This document shows positions 38,558-50,140 of a stretch of DNA of 64,000 nucleotides, piece after piece. Each line of letters begins with the position of its first letter. The stretch's first letter is position 1. The notes beneath the pieces are model-generated. The model searched no databases. It saw nothing but the letters and a program-made list of their open reading frames with translations, and was not told the DNA's origin. This DNA comes from Lineus longissimus (lineage: Eukaryota; Nemertea; Pilidiophora; Heteronemertea; Lineidae): the NCBI RefSeq assembly GCF_910592395.1, contig NC_088319.1:7750001-7814000 (forward strand), read 5' to 3'. The position numbers and the translations under genes are program-made.

Positions 38558-41500
38558 TAGCTCACCTGTCAGGTGAGCTTATACGATACTGCGGCGTTTG
38601 GCGTCCGTCGTCGTCCGTCGTCGTCGTCGTCGTCTGTCGTTAACTTTTGACAAAATAGTGGCACGTTTCTTAACCCTTTGACCCAGAAAGTTCGTACTTG
38701 GTGTGTGGGGACCCCTAGGCAAGACCTTCCTTCAGAATGAAAATCAGTGCAATTTGACAGCCTGTCTGCAATATAGGGGGCGGTCTTTGAAAACTTATTT
38801 TTGTCATTTTGAAGCTTATGGTTAAAGCTAGAGCAATGAAAATTTTATGGTGGGTGTATCTAATAAAGGTACATCACATATCACACGGGTTTTTGATTTG
38901 ACCTTTGAAGGTCACAAAGGTCGAACTCTAAAATTTCTTTGATGGTGGCATGTTTCTTTACTATTGGTCATAGACTCTCTAAATTTAATATGTAGACACC
39001 TATTATGCATCTCTACATGCTGACACAGATTTAGGTCAGTGTGACCTACAGTTCAGTTATAAGTAGGTCAAAGTTAAAAAAGCCCATTTGCTTTATTCCA
39101 GCAGATTGAAGTTTGAAATGAAGTTTTAGAGGTCTGCATGATATAGAGGTTTCGATATCAAATAGATTAGTTACGTTTCACATCACTAGTTGGCGGTATT
39201 GGGCAAAAATGTTAGTTGGCACATTGCCAGCAGTTTTGAATTTCGCGGTTCGAGGCAATCCGTCGGTATCCCAGATGCGCAGTGTTGTTCTGCGCCACTA
39301 GAGCTGCATACTACAAGTATGGACGACAGCCATTTTATAAGTTTGAAGCGAGACGAACAAGGAATTAAATCACCTTCAATCAATGGTATAAGTCGATCAT
39401 CCGCTCTTCAGACCAGGTGGTATGTGTTGATTACATTCTTGTGATTGTTTTAAAATTATAAGTTTGTCCTCATTGCCGATTGTTTCAGAAAATTTTGATT
39501 ATGATTGGAAGGTAAAATGACAAACTTGTCGGATTGTCCTTCGGTTTGGAATGGGGAATATTGGTCAATGCAAAGCGCAGTTGTGTTCAAGCTGCCCTGC
39601 CAATACGGGTGGCGTAATAATACTGCTAAAGAACAATAAAATGATGAATTGTAGCAGTGTGTGTCAGAAATTTTGTGATGTCCATTCCATTTGACGATCC
39701 CGAAGTTTCGAGAATACGTCAAAATGGCGGATGCCGTCATCGGAGATTAGCGTCAAGCCGGAACCTTTCGTTACACTCTGCGCTTTTAAACTCATGTTAA
39801 CTGCTTATTATGACCCAGACGCTACTTATTGGGTAAACATCCACTAAAAATAGTTGCTTTAACTTTTGTAAACGTGTCACGAGTGCTCATATTGTCTCAA
39901 AAATGAATACAAACTGCTACCTAGTTACTCAGTACATCATATTCTATACTGTGCATTCCTTGCTTCAATTGTTCTTGTATCATATTTTTCAACATTTCTC
40001 TCCAATCGCAAGCCGAGGACAAATACTCCTTTCAAGATAGCGTAATCACACGCAATTCCACAGGTACATCTCAATCGGCCAATGACAACAGGTTTTACAA
40101 AATGTAAATGCGCTGTTTATTTTCAATAGTCACCGAATAGCTAAGACACATGTAAACCCGTTTTAATTGGCCAGAAAACATTTCTCAGCTTCTCCCACAA
40201 ATAACGATTCACTTATTCCAACGTCAGTAAAATGTGCACGCGGAAAACAATATGACCAACTCCACTTTTTCAAGACAAACCACACCATCCCACAACTATT
40301 GCATGATTAACCCCTAACAACGACAAGTTTTTCCTCAAACTCTCCCTTTCATATCGACAGGTGAGCACAATGGTCCTGGCCATTTCATTCGATGATATTT
40401 TTATGGTACGTTCTCCTAGCAAGGATACATCACATATCCTACGGGTTTTCGATTTGACCTAATTTTCAAGGTCACAGAGGTCAAATTGTGGAAATATGCC
40501 GTTTGAGTGTTACTATGGCACGTAACACATGAACTTGAAATTAGGTACACATGACTCCCTACGTCTTGTAACCTCTGACACTGATTTTTAATCTGATCTG
40601 ATTCTCGACTTGGCCACCAGGAGGCCAAAACTAAATGAAAGGGCCAGGGGCCATTGTGCTCACCGGTATTTATGTAAGGAGTTAATTGACAATGAATGTT
40701 TCTTAAGATATGACCGAGGAAGACTCTGATGTACTACTAGTATCTTTATCCTAATCATAGGGCACGTCATATGTCGTTGCAGTTAAGAAACATGCCATAG
40801 TTAGGCCGCAAAACAGCAAATTCACAGCATTTTACCTCTTTGACCTTGAAAAGTAGGTCAAATCAAAAACCTGTATAATATGTAATGTATCCTTGCTGGG
40901 AGTACCAACCATAAAAACTTTATCGAATACGAATAACTAATGGGCAAGATATCACACTTTCTAGGTTTTCTTTTTTTGCCCCCTGGTTTCCAGGTCGAGA
41001 AACAAATCAGACCACAATTCAGTGTCAGAGGTAACCTGGCCTAGGGGGTCTTGTGTACAAAGTTTCAAGCCCATAGCCCTAGCAGTTACGAAACTTGCCG
41101 CAGTTACGCTAAAACGGCTAATTTACGCCATTGGACCTCTATGACCTTGAAAAATAGCTCAAATCAAAAACCCCTATAATATGTGATGTATCCTTGCTAG
41201 TAGTATCTACCATAAAAATTTCATCAAACACAAATCACTAATAAGTGAGATATCACACTATTTATGTTTTCAGTTTTTGCCCCCTGGTGACCAAGTCAAG
41301 AATCAAACCGGACCGAAATTCAGTGTCAAAGGTCACCTGACCTAGGGGGGTCATACACAACAACTTTCAAGCTCAGAGCCGTACCAGTTAAGAAACGTGC
41401 CACAGTTACACTCAAACGGCAAATGTACGCCATTTGACCTCTGTGACCTTGAAAAGTAGGTCAAATCAAAAACACGTTTGATATGTGATATATCCTTGCT

Positions 41501-41793
41501 AGTAGTATCTACCATAAAAATATCATCAAAAACAAATCACTGATAAGTGAGATATCACACTATTTATGTTTTCAGTTTTGGCCCCCTAGTGGCCAAGTCA
41601 AGAATCAGACCGGACCGAAATTCAGTGTCAAAGGTTATCTGACCTAGGGGGTCATGCATACAAAATTTTGAGTCCATAGCCCTAGCGGTTAAGAAACGTG
41701 ATATTGTTTTTGAAATAGGATACAACGGACGACGACGACGACGACGGACGACGGACACGGTGCTGTTGTAATAGACTCACCGTACCGGTGAGC
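38558..41793. repeat. Dispersed repeat block bounded by GCTCACC hairpins
   Basis: Starts with the palindrome AGCTCACCTGTCAGGTGAGCT followed by a CGT-rich microsatellite. It ends, inverted, with an ACG-rich microsatellite and GGCTCACCGGTACGGTGAG-type hairpin. Inside are several ~300-bp units of the 'ggtcacagaggtcaaat' family in both orientations. The inverted ends could mark one large composite element or two abutting copies. A third hairpin/microsatellite copy lies at about 48058-48130. The arms are not coding. Confidence 0.6.
39319..39416 (+). CDS. Possible first coding exon, 33 residues
   Basis: ATG at 39319 opens 'MDDSHFISLKRDEQGIKSP' and ends at a donor-like AG|GTGGTA after 'SSALQTR'. 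Composition is more protein-like than the surrounding repeats, and the upstream sequence is free of the dispersed repeat. I recognise no family and see no second exon, so this is weak. Confidence 0.2.
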
Positions 41794-42564
41794 CAAAATG
41801 GTAAAAAGTGCAAAATCTCGCTTATTAGTGACTTTTTCCAATGATTTTTTAATGGTAGGTACTCTAAACATGGATACATTACATGTCGTATACCGACTTT
41901 GGTTTGACCTACGTATACACTAGACATGTAGCATGTTTCTTTACCAGGGTGAATTCCTTACCACCTAATATCTATATGGTGAGCACAATGGCCCGTGGCC
42001 GTTTCATTAGTGACTATATTTTCGATGACATTTTTATGGTAGGTACTCCAAGCAACGATACATTACATGTCATACCGACTTTGGTTTGATCTATATACTA
42101 TACATGTAGAATGGTTCTTAACCAGGATGAATTCCTAACCACGACATATCTAGTCGGTGAGCACAATGGCCTTTGGTCGTTTCATTTCAGCTTTTATTAT
42201 ACTTTGAGGAATTATGATCAAATAGACTGCACTCCCTTCGTGCGCCTGATGGAGTCATCCCCAGAGTTGACTTTAACGACGATAACAATGACTTAGTCAT
42301 GGAAAGTATCGGGGTGTCGCCTATGCCTGCATTCATGTAAACCCGTCTCTTTTTCGTTTCTGTGTTTCGTTTCTGCATTTCTGTTTCGTTTCTGTGTTTC
42401 TTGTTTTATAACTACCCAACTACAAAACCGACAGAAGGTTGGTATTTTAGCTGAAGAACATCCTAAGTCAACGTGTGTTTGATTATGTGTAGATCGGGGC
42501 ATTCAATTAGACAGTTGTGATACACGTAATGACAGCATGACGTAGAGTATTGTATCATACACTA
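41794..42564. repeat. Further fragments of the dispersed repeat, no gene
   Basis: Two copies of a segment 'ggtgagcacaatggcc' to 'catgtcataccgactttggtttgat' (about 41840-41990 and 42000-42170) form a tandem duplication. A TTTCGTTTCTG microsatellite-like stretch occurs near 42350-42410. Confidence 0.5.
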
Positions 42565-43527
42565 CAGGGTGTTTCAAAAAAAGGAAACCGAGATTAATTT
42601 GTTAATTTCTTGGACATAGCTAAATTTTTGGAAATTGGCAGCCGCCATTTATTACCTAATGATTGCCTCTTTCTTATGACACCAAAAAATCCAATTTACT
42701 TTCACAGATGACTGAGCACGAAATAGTTCAATCAGCCATGTCAGAACTATCCTTACATCAAATAGATGTTTTGGTAATGATCGAACCCTGTTTGCCGAGT
42801 GCAGCGCTTTTGTTTGGCCTTCAAATTATGCAATCCTCTGCATGTTTTTTTCATTGCACACTCCTTAAAAGTTGGAAAGGTTGCTCATTTTCACAGACCA
42901 GCAAAATGCAGCGTACAGCTGAGCAGCGTGTAACAGAGTGGTTGAGGACTGGAAGCCTCCAGCAAGCAGCAGATGCATTTGGTGCAATCAACCATGAGTT
43001 TGAGTTGCAACCAAGGTCCCCTGGCCTCACCCCCTGTGTTTTTTTTGGGTGAGAACATCTTAAGAACCAAGTTTACAAGTTGCCTCCACAAGATATCAAT
43101 GAATTACATGTATGTGCCAGAATCCTTGCTGCATTTGTGTCCTTAAGAGGATAGAGAGACGTAATCAGAAATGCATTGAGAGCAATGAGAACCTGAACTG
43201 AAGTTTGCGTTAAAAGGAATCAGTTGCATGTCGCAGGACACTGGGGTTAGGTTGATACAGGAATAAACACCTAGACGTTAAATCATTCAATAAAACTTTT
43301 GCTAAGGACACACTGGTCTTTCTTCTTTGTCGAAGTTACGCTGCGGTAAATCTGGTGCAAGACCAGTTCAGATATGGTTGATTGAATTGTTTCGTGTTCA
43401 GTCATCTGTGACATTAAATTGGATTTCTTGGTGTCATAACAAAGAGGACATCATTAGGTAATAAATGGTGGTTGCCAATTTCCAAAATATTTAGCGTTTT
43501 CTAAGAAATTAACAAATTAATCTCGAT
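42565..43527 (+). mobile_element. Mariner/Tc1-like DNA transposon remnant
   Basis: Starts at a TA with CAGGGTGTTTC. Long inverted arms (about 42590-42760 and 43361-43527) pair over ~165 bp with many mismatches. Between them lie fragments of a DDE transposase: 'QRTAEQRVTEWLRTGSLQQAA' and 'PRSPGLTPCVFFG', the latter resembling the catalytic 'PRSPDLTPxDFFLWG' box. A degraded C-terminal region follows. The 3' tip of the right arm is missing. It is non-functional. Confidence 0.65.
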
Positions 43528-44229
43528 GCAAGGGCCCAAAGCGCCGCGGAGCGGCAAAAAAGCGTAGCTGGCGAAACATTTATAACGGGTCACCGTCACT
43601 TATTATTGGACTTATAGCGCATTTACGGGGTTGCAACTATTTCGCTTTATAGTGTCACCACGAAAGAAAAGCATGCGACCTAACGCCGATCTATTAGTAT
43701 AAAGTGATAATTGGAAGGTATATAGTAGGAAATATCAATAAAATAATCATTCCATGTCGTCTTTTGAGGGCATTTTTGATTGTAAAAAATATATGTGTAC
43801 GTCACCGGAGTCTCTGCAATGATAATTTTATCACAGCAGTCTCGCGCAATTAGAAGTTCTTTACCTATTAGTTCTTCACTTATTAGTCTCAATGTCTGGC
43901 GCAAAGCCAGACGTTTTCCATTACGATTTCACTACGATGTTTGACAAGAAGGAGCAGTGCGCGAGATATGCTAATGAGCAGACTTCCCTCGCTTGAGTTT
44001 CGGAAGAATGTTCCATATCGCGCTAAGCTGACCACTGCTGACCATGACAGGCGTGCATTGGACTGGTACAGGTTGGAACTGAACATTGAATATGCTGGTG
44101 GTGACGCTTTCTGATAAGAAGTTGGTCGTGACTGATGCAGTATCCTTGGACTTGTCCACAGCATCGTTCAATCATTGCTCTCTGAGCTGGCTTGATTCTG
44201 TACTTACCCAAATATTGAGACCAAATGCC
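43528..44229. other. Unassigned non-coding stretch
   Basis: Begins with GC-rich 'gcgccgcggagcggc'. Contains a small inverted pair 'gtctggc..gccagac' around 43890-43911. No ORF with recognisable content. Confidence 0.3.
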
Positions 44230-44291
44230 TGTTGACTGTGCTTTAAGAGAGACTGGCGCCATGCCTAGTCTCTCTTAAAGCACAGTCAACA
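44230..44291. repeat. Perfect 25-bp inverted repeat, 12-bp loop
   Basis: Arms 44230-44254 and 44267-44291 ('tgttgactgtgctttaagag' ...) are exact reverse complements. The arms read like a mature hairpin of a MITE or a pre-miRNA-sized stem. No protein is encoded. Confidence 0.85.
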
Positions 44292-44447
44292 GACACCAAC
44301 CCCCTCAGACTCAGAAACCACAAACGCCCAACCCTTCCTGCTACCTTAATACTTCTGTGTTTCCTTTTTTTCAAACACACTGTATAGTACAGCATTCTAT
44401 ATACATACGGTACGCAGGAATGTCATATACCATTTTCCGAAAGATCC

Positions 44448-44746
44448 CCAATCCAGGCGGTGGTGTTCCATGAGTCTCAATCCAGCGAATTCAGCAGTCC
44501 AGCAATCTAGCTTTTTCGAATACCCTTGATTTATGCCTGTTATCAGATTGTTATGGACTAGTTTTCACTATGCCAATGTTTTGGTTTAATGACGCCATTT
44601 ACTTTTCCGATGAAGAGGCATGATGACCTCTGTGGTTTTTACCCTTTTTGTACGGCATAAACACTGGGTATTCGAAAAGCTGACTCGCCTGACTGCTGGA
44701 TTCAACGGATTGTGACTCATGGATCACCACCGCCTGGATTGGAGAT
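44448..44746. mobile_element. MITE-like element with ~80-bp inverted arms
   Basis: Left arm 'ccaatccaggcggtggtg' ... 'tttttcgaataccc' pairs with right arm 'gggtattcgaaaag' ... 'gatcaccaccgcctggattgg'. Single arms of the same family occur at about 37996-38085 and 45055-45143. It has no coding capacity. Confidence 0.75.
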
Positions 44747-45250
44747 CGTTTGGAAAATGGCTGCTGTAGCGGGCACTGCATGCTGTTCTGTTGTGCAGCC
44801 GGCCAGTAGGCCTTCCGTTCATGTTGCAATACTCAGCATCCTCTTGCTGTCATTATCACAACTGTCTAATTGAATGCCCCGACTAAAGTACATAATCATT
44901 CACACATTGACTCAGGAAGTTTTTCAGCTATGATACAAACCTTCTGTCAGCATTGTAGTTCATGTAGAACCGCCAGTAATAGCCCGGTGAAGAGTTAGAT
45001 ACTGCAGTGGCAGCCTGAGTGTGTGCACTAGAAGCACATTGTTGGTAGCGTTAGGGATTCCTGAATTATGCAATCCATCCAGTTGGTGGTGAACCATGAG
45101 GCATTTCAGTAAATCCAGCAGTCCAGCTTTTTCGAATACCCATATAAACTCCGCCAATACACACTTCCGGTACCTATATTGGCCTTAGCATCATATGCTT
45201 ATTGTAGAGAAAGCCTGCACAGTCCCATGGATTGTATAGTTATATTGCCA
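44747..45250. repeat. Region with a single MITE arm downstream of the TMEM26-like gene
   Basis: 45055-45143 ('tccatccagttggtggtg' ... 'tttttcgaatacccata') is one arm of the 44448 family. The rest is unassigned and likely 3' flank or UTR of the minus-strand gene. Confidence 0.5.
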
Positions 45251-46381
45251 TCAAACGTTTGATAATTCCACATTCGCAGCTAACGGGAATGTATCCTTCT
45301 CGCACATTACAATGTTATCATGAAGAGAATTTTGTTTAGTTGCTTCTCGAATCGAGTTCCACCGGTCAGAGTCTTGAAACGAGTCTATCTTTGGTGATTG
45401 AATGAACGAGTTTCTCCTTAGAGATTCATGCAGGAAGTCCTTCCGAAATGAGTTTCTCTCCAAAGAGCTGTGACGAGATATTTCCCCAGAGGAATAACTG
45501 TCCTGCGTAGCCATATCGCTGAGCTCATTCCGGGCTGGGAGAAGCTGAAACTCATTCGGGTACCTCGGACGCAACAAGGGCCGGGGGTAGAGTTCGTCAG
45601 CATACTCCGTAAACCCTGGCCTCGAGAATGAACTGTTTGGTATGGCTGGATAGGAACGAGCGGGTTTGGTTTTATTTGACATTTCATTGATGCTGTTTGT
45701 CTTTTGTAACCCGGCGAATGATTTTGATTTACGAATTGCTGGATGTGAGTGCCTGGCGGTGCGGGACTTTAGATTGCTCTCTGAGTGTGAGAGCGTCATG
45801 ATCTCCGTATCCTCTCTCTCCTTTTCCTTGTCTCTCTTCTGCTGTCCTCTTTCCGTAATAACCACAGCTATTCTGTAAATCTGCAAAAGCATGACGAGGG
45901 TATTTTTACAGGTGAAAAACACATTCATATATGACACCACCTCGTATCGTAATATTAGTAGTAGGCGAAGAACGAGGAACGGACCGTCCTGCATTGCTAT
46001 GGACGTCAAGATCGCCCAAATCTCCGTCTCGCAACAGAAACAAGTACCAAGATCAGATTTTCGTGAAGATATCGCAACACGTGGCTTGCGAGCTTTAGTT
46101 GCTGTAACAACCAGCGTAAACTGTAACAAACTTCCGGTCCAAAGTGAAAGTATTGCAACAGTGAGTATCCAGTTGTGTTTGACCTGTTCCTCTCGAAATG
46201 CTTCGAATAGTTCTATGATGTCCGCAGCCATACCGATATTTACTAATAAGAGTTGAGATAACTGGTCACGTGTTATGTCTCCCTTAGGCAGCAGCCATCT
46301 GCCAACAATGAGGAAGAGAAGGAGCAATTGTTCCAGAACCTTCGTCCAGTCCTCTGCCTTTAGTTGGATGGGAATATAGAT
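45251..46381 (-). CDS. TMEM26-like protein, terminal exon
   Basis: Multi-pass membrane protein of the TMEM26 family; molecular role poorly known. The open frame includes 'LLLLFLIVGRWLLPKGDITRD', then 'LLVNIGMAADIIELFEAF', 'ILSLWTGSLLQFTLVVTATK', 'EIWAILTSIAMQDGPFLVLR' and 'FFTCKNTLVMLLQIYRIAVV', the conserved membrane core of TMEM26. A long Ser/Arg/Asn-rich cytoplasmic tail without recognised motif follows. The exon begins at a good acceptor (minus strand 'tttccattttccag|ATC'), phase 0, which matches the donor phase of the exon at 57472. Codons upstream of the acceptor are intronic. The stop lies near 45251. Confidence 0.88.
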   Translation of the reverse strand: MYIPIQLKAEDWTKVLEQLLLLFLIVGRWLLPKGDITRDQLSQLLLVNIGMAADIIELFEAFREEQVKHNWILTVAILSLWTGSLLQFTLVVTATKARKPRVAISSRKSDLGTCFCCETEIWAILTSIAMQDGPFLVLRLLLILRYEVVSYMNVFFTCKNTLVMLLQIYRIAVVITERGQQKRDKEKEREDTEIMTLSHSESNLKSRTARHSHPAIRKSKSFAGLQKTNSINEMSNKTKPARSYPAIPNSSFSRPGFTEYADELYPRPLLRPRYPNEFQLLPARNELSDMATQDSYSSGEISRHSSLERNSFRKDFLHESLRRNSFIQSPKIDSFQDSDRWNSIREATKQNSLHDNIVMCEKDTFPLAANVELSNV

Positions 46382-48406
46382 CTGGAAAATGGAAATTGAC
46401 AACTGTTAAAATTTCTTGTTGTTGTTTCTTGTTTCTGTTTTACTTTGCTGAATAATGACGTTTGAGTGCAGTAAATAAATGGTTCTTTCTCGTTTCAATG
46501 ATAGCTTGGTAATCAAGCACTGTTCACTTAAGAAAAGTGCATAATTATTCGTCGCCTGTTGTCATTTTAGATTACATTTATATGCACTTTGGAGGTTTAT
46601 ATGGTTTGCAGAATCTTTTCAAACCCAAATCCTTAACTCTTTTGCTCCGGTTATACCGGGGGCTGCTTCATGATGTAATCGACTGTATTGTGGCTTGCCA
46701 ATAGGAAGTGAGGTGGAACTATCTGGAAAAACGTCAGTTTTGCCACTGCTCACTGCATTCAATACACCGAACCGAGGTTGTTTTCAACCCACATTTTCGT
46801 CATAGGTCCAGTTACTAACCCGATATCGCCAAATTGATGTACCACTTAAAGGTGAAGGGTCAAATATATCGGGTGTCCCAAAATAAAACCCGCTTTTTGA
46901 TATAATAACCGAAATCGATGAAAACTGTCACATAGTAACCGTAGGATATTATCAACAAGTCTGCAAAATATCTAAAAGATCGATGCAAGTTATGCGAGCA
47001 TTTTCAAATTCAAAACAGCATGTCAAAAAATGCAATATCAGAGCTGCGCAATGTGACCTTCATCATGTTCATGCTAGCTGCCATGTGTTGGCATCTGTCA
47101 ATCATTGTCAATCTAAAAAAAGCCTGTCAAGCTGGTGTCAAGCCTATTGATTTTTCATGGTCTTCTGTATATCTCAATTTTCATGTTGAACTTTGACTAC
47201 ATCTTTCTTTTCCAATAATAATTGTGACATTCTGTTAGAGGAACCTCATGTATTTGATCTTCTGCTGATGAATATACCCATTACCCCCAGTGCACAACTC
47301 GAAAGCGAACCATTCTCTGCACCGAAGGGTACACCTCGAGAGAAAGCGTCCAGAGAACAGTGTATTAAGTAGTTGGACGATGAACTCAGAAGACGATTCA
47401 ACGTCTGGCCACCGCGCTGTAACGGTAAGGTTCACATTTAAAATATGGTAAAGCAACGACAAAAAAAATGACTCGAACATATCCCTCTCATTTCTACGGT
47501 TTATTATCAGGTTGGTCTCTAAATGCATTGATTTCTTCAATTTCTCATAATAAACTTTAGCTTGAGACAGAAAAGATTTAAATGAGATTGATTTCGAAAG
47601 ATCAAATTTGAATCAATGAGTTGCAGTAGGAAAATGCGTAAAGATTTATTTCAATACCAACTTTGTGATGACCGAAGAATGATTATATTGGTGTTTATTA
47701 TTCTCAAAGCTACAAATAGTTTTGTCAATCTATCTTTGCACTCTCACGAGTGCTCGGCTTCGGCATTGCTCGTCATGCAACATCCATTGTGCGCTTACAA
47801 CAAAAAGTGCCAAAACATTATTGATACCAAAAGGTCACCTATTTATTTTGATATATGTTTTAGTTCTAACCGTTGTCTTCCCATTCTAATGATGTGCAAA
47901 CGACCATGCTATAATTGCGGTGGCATTGGCTACAGTAGACTTACAGCTAAATAATCGGGAAATCGGTTAAATTTGATAATTTCCACATTATACGTACGTG
48001 ATTTCTTTATAACGGTAAAGAACATTCAGTACACACCTTTTCTTCTGGATTACCTTTTTGGCTCACCGTAGGGGAGTCTATACAACACCGCAGTGTCCGT
48101 CGTCAGTCGTCACCCGTCGTCGTCGACGTGTCCCGTTTCAAAAACGGCGGCACGTTTCTTAACCCCTAGGGCTATGAACTTGAAACTTTGTACACGGGAC
48201 CCTCCAGGTCAGGTGACCTCTGACAATGAATTTCAGTCTGATCGGATTCTTGACCTTGCCACCAGGGAGCCAGAAGTTGAAACCAAAAAAAGTGTGATAT
48301 TTCTCTTGTGAGGGACCCGTTTTCAATAATATTCTTATGGTAAGTTCTCCTAGCAAGAATACATCACATATCATACGGGCTTTTTATTTGACCTAATTTT
48401 CAAGGT
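46382..48406. other. TMEM26-like intron, proximal part
   Basis: Near 46868 is 'cgggtgtcccaaaataaaac', resembling a mariner-type terminal repeat, followed by unassigned sequence with no good transposase. About 48058-48406 is a copy of the GCTCACC/CGT-rich hairpin repeat and the ~300-bp dispersed unit, interrupted at 48407 by the second BEL element. Confidence 0.45.
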
Positions 48407-48589
48407 TGTTTAGAAGATATTGTTGTCTTCGACCCGTCACGGCCAATGTAGAGGTGTTTTGAAGAGTTTAGAATAGAGAACATCAACGTATTGTGAAAGC
48501 CGCCTTATTCCGTTTATTTGTCCGACAATATCATCGAATTAAGCATATTTAACGGAAACGAATGAAGACAGTGAAGACACTCAAGAACA
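48407..48589 (+). repeat. 5' LTR of second BEL
   Basis: Starts TGTTTAGAAG. Similarity with the 3' copy ends at 'caagaaca'. A primer-site-like 'cttttggaagggtgacc' follows near 48620, so the true LTR may extend about 30 bp further. Confidence 0.75.
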
Positions 48590-48814
48590 TAATGTAGACA
48601 GAGCGTAGTTTGTTACAGTACTTTTGGAAGGGTGACCGAAGCATAGAAACTGATGTGAACAGTGTCAAAACACGCCCCTATGAAAACCAGGCCGCGATGA
48701 CCCAGATAAAAAGCCCCAGCCAATCGAACGTTTTCCCCCTGCTTGTACATGCGAGAGTACAGACGGCATAGGACGGAGCTACGCTCGGTGCGCTGAGGGC
48801 TCTCAAAAGGTGAT

Positions 48815-49187
48815 ATGTCCCTCCGGATGGTACGAAAGAAGTTGAGGAAAGTGAAGGCGGCGCAGAAATCTACCAGGGCCAGGCGGCAGTTAACAGAATT
48901 AATTGCAGACGATAGTGGGGACGCATTGTTTGCACTTGCGGGCAGTCAGGTCATACAGGCAGCGGCTAGAAAAGTTGATGATGCACATGAAAAAGCTATG
49001 AACAGTATGAACACTCTAGCTGATTTGTATGCATCCGAAAATAGATTTGAAGACTTTGATATAGTGACAGCCGAAATAGAAAAGATTGAAGAAGAATTTG
49101 CTGATTCTCAGAATGCAGTTAAACGATATTTTGCAGAAAGAAGAGAACAGTCAAGTGGCAGATCGACACTTAGTATACCTAGTCTGC
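48815..49187 (+). pseudogene. Second BEL gag, N-terminal piece
   Basis: Opens 'MSLRMVRKKLRKVKAAQKS' and continues through a helical region to the insertion point of the DNA element. The same frame resumes after the element's target duplication at 50131. ATG at 48815 or the Met four codons later would be the start. Confidence 0.65.
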
Positions 49188-50130
49188 CAAGGAGGATACC
49201 GCGGTGACGTCACGGCTTTTCCAAGATGGCGCTGCATATTGTAAACAAACTCGATCCACGGCCAAGGGAAAATCAAGTCATCAAAAAAGTTAGATTTTTC
49301 GCATCAAATCAGAGTTATTAGTACTTTTCTGCTATGAAATAAGTCTTCAGACAATAAGCTATCATTTGAATAATGAAAAGTACTGTTTTGATGGGGAAAA
49401 ATAGTTTTTTTTTAACCAAATAGCCGGGCACCGATCTTCCAAAATTAGCGATGGTTTCAAAACAGTCTCCCAGATATGGGCAATCTCTTCATTATCATAA
49501 TGGGATTTGGAGGCATTTTTACATATTTAACAAGTTCGAGACCTGTAGGACCTAAAACTCGCATAGATCCCCATAGATCCCCTCTATTTGTCGAGTTAGC
49601 GCCCCTGTAAGATCATGCATTTTGGGACACTAGAACGAAATCTTCCTGTGGATATCGCGGTTTCGGTGATGATTTAAGGAGAAATTGACTGTTCTCAGAG
49701 TTGTATGGGACAGAAATGAGTTCATACTTCATGAATACATGAATATATTATGATATGGGCGGGCTTCTAAGTCAAAACAATAACGAACTCAACTGCACCT
49801 CTACTGTATATTGCGTAGTGTATTGCCTAGTGTATTTCGTAGTGTATTTTAGCGGAGACATTATTTCCGCACTTTGGCCACGCCAAACGTCTTTTTTATT
49901 CGTGGAAGTTAATCTGCTCTGTAAATTTTATTTTACACAGAAAGAATCCATACTAGGTATTGCAATATTTCATGTCTATTGGTGTTTTTGTGCATAGGAG
50001 CGCACCAGACAGTGAGACGTGGAGATGTGTTCAGTGCTGGTGCTGTGAGTAGACTGAATCTGATTGGCCATAGCGATCACTAATATGGGTCGGGATCACG
50101 TGATGTGACGTCACCGCGGTATCCTCCTTG
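49188..50130. mobile_element. Non-autonomous DNA transposon, 943 bp
   Basis: Exact 26-bp terminal inverted repeats starting CAAGGAGGATACCGCGGTGA and a 10-bp target duplication CCTAGTCTGC (49178-49187 and 50131-50140). No transposase inside. Duplication length and termini fit Mutator- or IS4EU-like families better than mariner or hAT, but I cannot decide. Confidence 0.9.
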
Positions 50131-50140
50131 CCTAGTCTGC

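Noticed and set aside
44023-44262. Overlapping minus-strand ORFs near the perfect hairpin
   Set aside because: Several frames are open at once, with no motif; chance ORFs.
47616-47954. 112-aa ORF in the TMEM26-like intron
   Set aside because: Composition and lack of motifs suggest chance; no splice or promoter support.
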